Origin: Geosporobacter sp040797825
Lineage (GTDB): Bacteria; Bacillota; Clostridia; Peptostreptococcales; Thermotaleaceae
Direction of reading: 5' to 3'
Assembly (NCBI GenBank): GCA_040797825.1
Contig: JBFNEZ010000026.1
Span: 1-30,154, forward strand
DNA: 30,154 nt
The position numbers were made by a program, and so were the translations under genes. Below, in pieces: positions 24,772 through 30,154 of this stretch. Position 1 is the first letter of the stretch, and every line of letters begins with the position of its first letter. The notes beneath the pieces are model-generated. The model was not told the origin of the DNA. It searched no databases and saw nothing but the letters and a program-made list of their open reading frames with translations.

Positions 24772-25704
24772 ATGGAGCGTAAAACCGTAATTGTAGGGTC
24801 CAGAGCTAGTGAATTGGCCCTTACACAAACAAACTGGGTGATCATGCAGTTAAAAGAAAAGTTTCCTGAAATATCCTTTGAAGTAGTAAAAATCAAAACA
24901 ATTGGGGATAAAATACTAGATAAGACTTTAGATAAAATTGGTGGCAAAGGACTCTTTGTAAAGGAGATAGAAGGGGCCTTGCTTCAAAAAGAAATTGATA
25001 TGGCTGTTCATAGCATGAAGGATGTTCCAACAGAAATGACACCAGAATTGATGATTGGAGCTGTAACCAATAGAGAAGATGTACGAGATGTTTTGATTAG
25101 CAAAGATGCTCTAAAATTAAAGGATTTACCTATAGGTGCAAAAATTGGCACAAGTAGTCTTCGTAGAGCGGCACAATTATTATCTTTTCGTCCCGATCTT
25201 CGAATTGAGCCAATCCGTGGGAATATTGCTACACGGATGAGAAAAATTGAAGAGCTGGGTCTGGATGGTGTGATTTTGGCAGCAGCAGGGATTATCAGAA
25301 TGGGATGGGAAGATCGCATTACCGAGTATATTTCCACGGAAATATGCACACCGGCAGTAGGGCAGGGTGCATTAGGGATCCAAATCCGTAGTGAGGATGC
25401 TTTTATAGAAAATATCATTAAAGTATTGAACAATTCTAAGATAGCAGCAGCAGTAGGAGCGGAGAGAAGCTTTATGGCTGAACTAAAGGGTGGATGTCAT
25501 GTGCCCATCGGTGCCTATGCCATATGTATAGATGAAGAGGTACAAATGGAAACTGTGGTTGCTTCTCCTGATGGAAAAGAGATTGTCCGAAGAAATGGAA
25601 AAGCTGCCATAGCGGCATATGAAAAGCTAGGGATGGATTTAGCAAAACAAAGCCTAGAAAAAGGTGCTGAAGGAATACTAAAGAATATTGAGGCAGGTGA
25701 ATAG
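24772..25704 (+). CDS. hemC: Hydroxymethylbilane synthase (porphobilinogen deaminase)
   Basis: HemC links four porphobilinogen units into hydroxymethylbilane. From ATG 24772 the 310-residue protein puts the dipyrromethane-bearing Cys at 242 (ELKGGCHVPIGAYA) and the catalytic Asp at 84 (HSMKDVPTEM), the same numbers as in E. coli, supporting this start. IGTSSLRRAAQL and IRGNIATRMRKI are the conserved substrate-binding arginine segments. AAGGTGA (24760-24766) precedes the ATG; a GTG at 24763 inside that site would be the alternative. It opens the hemC-cobA/hemD-hemB-hemL block and the next start lies one base after its stop. Confidence 0.97.
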   Translation: MERKTVIVGSRASELALTQTNWVIMQLKEKFPEISFEVVKIKTIGDKILDKTLDKIGGKGLFVKEIEGALLQKEIDMAVHSMKDVPTEMTPELMIGAVTNREDVRDVLISKDALKLKDLPIGAKIGTSSLRRAAQLLSFRPDLRIEPIRGNIATRMRKIEELGLDGVILAAAGIIRMGWEDRITEYISTEICTPAVGQGALGIQIRSEDAFIENIIKVLNNSKIAAAVGAERSFMAELKGGCHVPIGAYAICIDEEVQMETVVASPDGKEIVRRNGKAAIAAYEKLGMDLAKQSLEKGAEGILKNIEAGE

Positions 25705-25705
25705 C

Positions 25706-27223
25706 ATGGCAGGAGGTAAGGTATTTTTAATCGGAGCAGGTCCAGGAGACTATAAGCTCATTACCGTGAAGGGTTTGGAGTGTATACAAGAAGCTGATGT
25801 TTTATTGTATGATCGATTGGCCAGTGAAAAACTGCTTAGCTTTGCTAGAGAAGATGCGGAGCGAATTTTTGTTGGGAAAGCACCTACAAATCATGCATAT
25901 AGTCAAGAAGAAATAAATCAATTACTGGTACAAAAAGCCCTAGAAGGAAAGACAGTAGCTAGACTGAAGGGTGGAGACCCCTTTGTTTTTGGAAGAGGGG
26001 GAGAAGAGGCCTTAGAACTTTTAAAGTACAATATTGAGTTTGAAGTAATTCCTGGGATTACTTCTGCTATTGCGGTACCGGCTTATGCAGGTATTCCTGT
26101 TACCCATCGAAATGTAAGCTCTTCCTTTCATGTAATTACAGGGCATGAGGATCCAACAAAAGAAGAAAATGTGATTGATTATCAAGCTTTAGCTAAAGTA
26201 GAAGGTACCCTCATCTTTTTAATGGGTGTCAACAACTTGGGTAAAATATGTAAAAACCTTATTGCATATGGACAAAGCCAAAATAGACCAGTTGCAGTGA
26301 TCCGAAGGGGAACAACCCAAGGGCAAAAAATGGTTATAGGTACCTTAGGAACTATAGAGGAGAAGGTTATAGCTGAAAACATAACCAACCCTTCTATTAT
26401 TCTTGTGGGAGAAGTGGTAACTTTATCAGAATCTTTAAAATGGTTTGAAACAAAGCCATTATTTGGGAAAAAAGTACTGGTTACTAGAACAAGACAACAG
26501 GCCAGTACCCTTTCTAAAAGAATTGAAGATCTAGGCGGGGAAGCCATAGAGTTTCCTACCATACAAATAGAGAAGCCTGAAAATTTTGATGAGATAGATA
26601 AGGCTATCGGAGAAATAGAAAAGTATCAGTGGCTGATATTTACAAGCGTAAACGGTGTACAGGCATTTTTTGAACGGATGAAGAGACTGAATTTTGATAT
26701 TCGTTTACTTTATAAAGCAAAACTTTGTGCCATTGGTCCTGCCACTGCAAAGGCCCTTGAAGATATGGGATTTACCATTGAATACATACCAGAGGAGTAT
26801 AAAGCAGAAGGAATTATAGAAGGATTGGCCGAGAAGATAAAGGAAGGGGAGCATGTATTGCTGCCCCGTGCAGATATAGCTAGAGAAGTATTGATAAGTG
26901 AGCTTGAAAAACTAGGTGCAAGGGTGGACAATATCCATGTCTATCGAACAGTTATTCCAGAACAAAATAGAGAGCTTTTAAAGGATTTATTAATAAAAAA
27001 TGCTATCGATGTTATTACCTTTACCAGCTCATCAACGGTTCGCAATTTCATTCATATCCTAGGTGATGAAAACAGAGAACTACTCAATACAATAAAAATA
27101 GCTGTAATTGGTCCTATTACAGAGGAAACCACCAAAGCTCTAGGTATTCATATTGATATTAGGGCAAAGGAATATACCATCGATGGCCTGGTTTCCGCGA
27201 TTCAAGAATATTATCAAAGCTAA
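25706..27223 (+). CDS. cobA-hemD: Fused uroporphyrinogen-III C-methyltransferase / uroporphyrinogen-III synthase
   Basis: This 505-residue protein joins two consecutive enzymes. Residues 1 to about 245 are the SAM-dependent methylase that turns uroporphyrinogen III into precorrin-2: LIGAGPGDYKLITVKG, ARLKGGDPFVFGRGGEEA (85-102) and VIPGITSAIAVPAYAGIPVT. Residues from about 252 on are HemD, which cyclises hydroxymethylbilane to uroporphyrinogen III, starting GKKVLVTRTRQQAS and ending with FTSSSTVRNF and AVIGPITEETTKA. Fusions in this order are well known in clostridia. I start at ATG 25706 (site GGCAGGTGA); an upstream in-frame ATG at 25688 would overlap hemC. The name is not to be confused with the adenosyltransferase also called CobA. 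Confidence 0.96.
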   Translation: MAGGKVFLIGAGPGDYKLITVKGLECIQEADVLLYDRLASEKLLSFAREDAERIFVGKAPTNHAYSQEEINQLLVQKALEGKTVARLKGGDPFVFGRGGEEALELLKYNIEFEVIPGITSAIAVPAYAGIPVTHRNVSSSFHVITGHEDPTKEENVIDYQALAKVEGTLIFLMGVNNLGKICKNLIAYGQSQNRPVAVIRRGTTQGQKMVIGTLGTIEEKVIAENITNPSIILVGEVVTLSESLKWFETKPLFGKKVLVTRTRQQASTLSKRIEDLGGEAIEFPTIQIEKPENFDEIDKAIGEIEKYQWLIFTSVNGVQAFFERMKRLNFDIRLLYKAKLCAIGPATAKALEDMGFTIEYIPEEYKAEGIIEGLAEKIKEGEHVLLPRADIAREVLISELEKLGARVDNIHVYRTVIPEQNRELLKDLLIKNAIDVITFTSSSTVRNFIHILGDENRELLNTIKIAVIGPITEETTKALGIHIDIRAKEYTIDGLVSAIQEYYQS

Positions 27224-27235
27224 GGGGTGAAAAAT

Positions 27236-28216
27236 ATGACTTTGTTAAACAGACCCAGAAGACTTCGTGTAAATGGAGCTATTAGAAGCTTGGTACGAGA
27301 AACTATCCTGACGGTGGATGATTTTATTTATCCGCTGTTTGTGATAGAGGGTGAAAAGATAAAAGAAGAAATATCCAGCATGCCAGGGAATTATCATTTT
27401 TCTGTAGATATGTTGAAGGATGAGATAAGAGAAATATCAGATTTAGGCATAAAGGGTGTATTAATTTTTGGTCTGCCCGATCATAAAGACAGCTGCGGCA
27501 GTCAAGCCTACAATGAGAATGGTATTGTTCAGCAGGCTGTTAGAAAAATCAAAGAAATCAATCCAGAATTATTGGTCATTACTGATGTTTGCATGTGTCA
27601 GTATACGGATCATGGGCATTGTGGAATTGTTGAGAACAATTACGTAGTCAATGATGCTTCTGTAGATATTCTTTCTAAGATTGCTTTATCTCATGCAAAG
27701 GCAGGAGCTGATATTGTTGCTCCCTCCGATATGATGGACGGTAGAATCGCTGCGATACGCCATGCTTTAGATGAGAATGGCTTGACAGAGGTTTCCATCC
27801 TATCCTACAGTGCTAAATATGCATCGGCATTTTATGGACCCTTTCGGGCGGCAGCCAATTCGACTCCGCAGTTTGGAGATAGAAAAACCTATCAGATGGA
27901 TCCAAGCAATAGTGATGAGGCATTAAGAGAGATTGAGCTGGACATTACAGAAGGTGCCGATATGATCATGGTGAAGCCAGCCCTTGCCTATTTAGATATT
28001 ATTCAGCGGGCAAAGGATCATTTCAACATTCCTTTAGCTGCCTATAATGTGAGTGGCGAATATGCCATGATCAAAGCAGCCGCTGAAAAGGGATATATAG
28101 ATGAAAAGAAAACTGTTCTCGAGATGTTAACCGCTTTCAAACGAGCAGGAGCAGATATCATTATAACCTATTGTGCAAAGGATGCTGTAAAATGGATGAG
28201 AGGAGAGAGGCCATAA
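27236..28216 (+). CDS. hemB: Porphobilinogen synthase (5-aminolevulinate dehydratase)
   Basis: HemB condenses two 5-aminolevulinate molecules into porphobilinogen. The 326-residue protein has both Schiff-base lysines, Lys194 in YSAKYASAFYGPFR and Lys247 in MVKPALAYLD. DVCMCQYTDHGHCG (118-130 region) carries three cysteines (119, 121, 129), the arrangement of zinc-dependent enzymes rather than the magnesium-type aspartate-rich version. AAGGGGTGA sits upstream of the ATG; a GTG at 27227 within that site would add three residues. Its stop overlaps the hemL start by one base. Confidence 0.96.
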   Translation: MTLLNRPRRLRVNGAIRSLVRETILTVDDFIYPLFVIEGEKIKEEISSMPGNYHFSVDMLKDEIREISDLGIKGVLIFGLPDHKDSCGSQAYNENGIVQQAVRKIKEINPELLVITDVCMCQYTDHGHCGIVENNYVVNDASVDILSKIALSHAKAGADIVAPSDMMDGRIAAIRHALDENGLTEVSILSYSAKYASAFYGPFRAAANSTPQFGDRKTYQMDPSNSDEALREIELDITEGADMIMVKPALAYLDIIQRAKDHFNIPLAAYNVSGEYAMIKAAAEKGYIDEKKTVLEMLTAFKRAGADIIITYCAKDAVKWMRGERP

Positions 28217-29505
28217 TGAAGTGGGAAAGATCAGAAGCCCTATTTCAAGAAGCAAAGAAAGTGATACCAGGAGGTGTAAATAGTCCAGTAAGAGCCTTTC
28301 GATCGGTATCGGTGAATCCTCCCTTTATTAAAGCGGGAAAAGGCAGTAAGATTTATGATGTAGACGGCAATGAATATATTGACTATGTTGGATCATGGGG
28401 CCCTCTTATCCTAGGACATTGCCATCCTGAAGTTGTAGCTGCATTAAAGACCGTGATTGAAACTGGAACCAGTTACGGAGCGCCAACTGCTATAGAAACG
28501 GAATTGGCACAGTTGGTATGTGAAGCTGTACCTTCTGTAGAGATGGTCAGGATGGTGAATTCAGGAACAGAGGCAACTATGAGTGCCCTTCGTCTGGCTA
28601 GAGGTTATACCAATAGAAACATGATTGTAAAATTTGAGGGAAATTACCATGGTCATTCAGATAGTCTATTGATTAAAGCAGGTTCTGGAGCTCTAACCCA
28701 TGGTGTTCCAGATAGTCCTGGTGTACCTGTCGAAGTGGCTCAAAATACAATTACAGCAAACTATAATGATATAGAAGGCATGAAAGATATTTTCAATAAG
28801 TTTGGTGAACAAATTGCTGCTGTGATTATTGAGCCTATTGCAGGAAACATGGGGGTAATACAGGCTAGTCAAGAATTTATGGACTTTTTAAGAAAGATTA
28901 CATTAGAATACAAATCACTTTTGATTTTTGATGAGGTAATGACTGGATTTCGCGTAGCCTATAGAGGGGCTCAAAGTTTATATAACATTCAGCCCGATAT
29001 AACTTGTTTTGGAAAAATTATCGGAGGGGGTCTTCCTGTAGGTGCCTATGGAGGCAAAGGAGAGATTATGTCCATGATATCGCCAGCAGGTCCTATTTAT
29101 CAAGCTGGAACACTGTCGGGGAATCCATTGGCTATGACTGCAGGCTTAACCACCCTTAGGATTCTTAGAGACAATCCCTCAATTTATACAGAACTAGAGG
29201 ACAAGGCCTTATGCCTGGAAGAAGGATTAAAGGAAAATATTAAAAGTCTAGGTCTAAAAGCAGCTTTTAATCGGGTAGGCTCCATGCTGTGTATGTTCTT
29301 TACCGATCAGGAGGTAATGGATTTTCAAAGTGCTACAACAAGTGATACCAAGAAATTTGCTCATTATTTTGAAGAAATGTTAAAGCAAGGAGTATACATG
29401 GCACCATCACAATTTGAAGCAGCCTTTATCTCAATGGCCCATACGAAGGAAGATATTGATTTAACTGTAGAAAAAAGTTATCGAGCATTAAAAACACTTT
29501 TATAA
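28216..29505 (+). CDS. hemL: Glutamate-1-semialdehyde 2,1-aminomutase
   Basis: HemL isomerises glutamate-1-semialdehyde, the HemA product, to 5-aminolevulinate with PLP or pyridoxamine phosphate. The 429-residue protein has PGGVNSPVRAF (18-28), VNSGTEATMSALRLARGYT, the cofactor-binding LLIFDEVMTGFR and Lys267 in CFGKIIGGGLPVGAYGG. The start is ATG 28216, overlapping the hemB stop as TAATG with GGAGAGAGG upstream; a reading from 28171 would give a cysteine-rich nonfamily leader. It is the last gene of the tetrapyrrole run. No clear terminator follows before the next promoter. Confidence 0.97.
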   Translation: MKWERSEALFQEAKKVIPGGVNSPVRAFRSVSVNPPFIKAGKGSKIYDVDGNEYIDYVGSWGPLILGHCHPEVVAALKTVIETGTSYGAPTAIETELAQLVCEAVPSVEMVRMVNSGTEATMSALRLARGYTNRNMIVKFEGNYHGHSDSLLIKAGSGALTHGVPDSPGVPVEVAQNTITANYNDIEGMKDIFNKFGEQIAAVIIEPIAGNMGVIQASQEFMDFLRKITLEYKSLLIFDEVMTGFRVAYRGAQSLYNIQPDITCFGKIIGGGLPVGAYGGKGEIMSMISPAGPIYQAGTLSGNPLAMTAGLTTLRILRDNPSIYTELEDKALCLEEGLKENIKSLGLKAAFNRVGSMLCMFFTDQEVMDFQSATTSDTKKFAHYFEEMLKQGVYMAPSQFEAAFISMAHTKEDIDLTVEKSYRALKTLL

Positions 29506-29511
29506 AAATTA

Positions 29512-29520
29512 TGATATAAT
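29512..29520 (+). promoter_or_regulatory. Extended -10 promoter of the SEC-C gene
   Basis: TGATATAAT is a perfect extended -10 element 35 bases before the ATG at 29556. No good -35 is present, as is common for extended -10 promoters. Confidence 0.55.
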
Positions 29521-29555
29521 AGATCGAATAAATTAGGAATCAAAGGAGATTTGAA

Positions 29556-30053
29556 ATGAGCCTATACGAAACATGGAGAGATACTGCTTTTGAGCATACC
29601 AATCAAGAGGAAGAAATGAGTTTTTGGCAAGAATTCTGTAGTAATGAAAAAGAGATTTATCAACAAGTTTTAGACCAGCCCTATGAAGTTATTGAAGGGC
29701 AAATTAGTGAACTGGCAGAAAAATTCGGTGTAACGAATGTAATTTTTATGGGCTTTTTAGACGGTATTAATGATAGTCTAAAGATTTCTCTTGAATTAGA
29801 GACATTAAATGAGGATAGTCAAATTCAGCTGCAAATAGACTTGGAGAAACTATACTATAATATGCATGCAGCCCAAGCTGACTATCTATACACCTTGCCT
29901 CAGTGGGATAATATTCTTGACGGGGAGAAAAGAAAAGAGATAGAAAAAGCGCAAAAAAGATCTAAAACCGTGGTAAAAGAAGATAAGATTGGCCGTAATG
30001 ACCCTTGCTCTTGTGGCAGCGGGAAAAAACATAAAAAATGCTGTGGCAAATAA
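29556..30053 (+). CDS. SEC-C zinc-motif protein of unknown function
   Basis: The protein has 165 residues. The C-terminal RNDPCSCGSGKKHKKCCG is a SEC-C motif, with Cys151, Cys153, Cys162 and Cys163 (or His159) as probable zinc ligands; the same motif ends SecA in many bacteria, where it contacts SecB and ribosomes. The N-terminal 140 residues are acidic, mostly helical and contain no domain I can name; the segment before the motif is basic and charged. No membrane segment is seen. AAAGGAG lies before the ATG, and the gene appears to be transcribed alone from its own promoter and ends at a terminator. It is unlikely to be part of the cobalamin pathway. Confidence 0.82.
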   Translation: MSLYETWRDTAFEHTNQEEEMSFWQEFCSNEKEIYQQVLDQPYEVIEGQISELAEKFGVTNVIFMGFLDGINDSLKISLELETLNEDSQIQLQIDLEKLYYNMHAAQADYLYTLPQWDNILDGEKRKEIEKAQKRSKTVVKEDKIGRNDPCSCGSGKKHKKCCGK

Positions 30054-30057
30054 AAAG

Positions 30058-30081
30058 ACTCACTTCTAAAGTGAGTTTTTT
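30058..30081 (+). terminator. Intrinsic terminator after the SEC-C gene
   Basis: ACTCACTT (30058-30065) and AAGTGAGT (30069-30076) form a perfect 8-bp stem with a CTA loop, followed by Ts to 30081. It starts four bases after the stop codon of the SEC-C gene. Confidence 0.9.
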
Positions 30082-30122
30082 AATATGATAGGAAAGTTTT
30101 ACTTTTCTATCATATTAAAAAA
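30076..30122. repeat. Long palindrome overlapping the terminator T-run
   Basis: Bases 30076-30096 pair with 30102-30122 around the loop TTTTA: 21 pairs with one G.U wobble on the plus strand. The outer six pairs use the T-run of the preceding terminator against an A-run. No ORF is present. Its role is unknown; bidirectional transcription end, mRNA 3' protection or edge of a repeated element are possible. Confidence 0.7.
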
Positions 30123-30129
30123 AGGGGTT

Positions 30130-30150
30130 GTAGGGGATGAAATCCCCTGC
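30130..30150. repeat. GC-rich hairpin at the window edge
   Basis: AGGGGAT (30132-30138) and ATCCCCT (30142-30148) pair around a GAA loop; adding G30130-C30150 and a T.G pair makes nine. GGGG precedes it at 30124-30127. The window ends four bases later, so its context cannot be judged. Confidence 0.6.
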
Positions 30151-30154
30151 CGCC

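Noticed and set aside
25008..25433. A 141-codon minus-strand frame opposite hemC
   Set aside because: hemC is unmistakable here; the antisense frame is a codon-bias shadow with no recognisable domain or ribosome site.
26182..26562. A 126-codon minus-strand frame opposite cobA-hemD
   Set aside because: It is a shadow of the fusion gene, Ser/Pro-rich, with no start context.
1..30154. CRISPR arrays, insertion sequences, tRNA or rRNA genes, prophage
   Set aside because: No spaced direct repeats, transposase or integrase motifs, or conserved tRNA/rRNA segments were recognised; reading by eye could miss a lone tRNA, but the gaps are too short or are otherwise explained.

Overview
The window is AT-rich DNA in which every convincing gene lies on the plus strand. 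The organism looks like an anaerobic Firmicute of class Clostridia. Pointers are strong AGGAGG-type ribosome sites, a long FtsA-like protein, a VanW/G5 envelope protein, a DUF2225 protein, and the anaerobic (early-cobalt) cobalamin route with glutamyl-tRNA-based ALA synthesis. The gene set recalls Alkaliphilus-like clostridia, but that genus-level guess rests on family knowledge, not on a search.

Bases 1-6510 hold housekeeping genes: an FtsA/actin-fold protein with a long C-terminal extension (67-2109), a VanW-family membrane-anchored protein, a DUF2225 zinc-ribbon protein, an O6-methylguanine-DNA methyltransferase (ending in a clear terminator) and an LCAT-like alpha/beta hydrolase.

Bases 6706-29505 form one long run of 25 tetrapyrrole genes. 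Block 1 (6706-9161) is cobU-cobO-cobS-cobC: adenosylation, nucleotide-loop assembly and the final phosphatase. A cobalamin riboswitch with a full B12 box and an intrinsic terminator follows (9248-9484). Block 2 (9512-24696) is cbiA-cbiP-cbiB-cobD-pduX-cbiX-cbiC-cbiD-cbiE-cbiT-cbiL-cbiF-cbiG-hemA-cbiH-cbiJ-sirC, mostly overlapping or nearly touching. Block 3 (24772-29505) is hemC, cobA-hemD fusion, hemB and hemL. A 75-base gap with a possible weak promoter separates blocks 2 and 3.

Read as a pathway: HemA and HemL make ALA from glutamyl-tRNA. HemB, HemC and HemD make uroporphyrinogen III. CobA and SirC make sirohydrochlorin, and CbiX inserts cobalt. CbiL, H, F, G, D, J, E/T and C carry out ring contraction and methylation to cobyrinate. 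CbiA, CobO and CbiP amidate and adenosylate it. PduX, CobD and CbiB add the aminopropanol arm, and CobU, CobS and CobC finish the nucleotide loop. Not seen here: CobT, lower-base synthesis, a cobalt transporter, a dedicated corrinoid reductase, glutamyl-tRNA synthetase and any haem-specific gene after uroporphyrinogen III.

The window ends with a small SEC-C zinc-motif protein behind its own extended -10 promoter, then a terminator and two further hairpins of unknown role. I found no mobile element, CRISPR array, tRNA or rRNA. Most of the window is well-understood biology. The points worth a second look are the regulatory layout, the C-terminal modules of the FtsA-like protein, and the hairpin cluster at the right edge.
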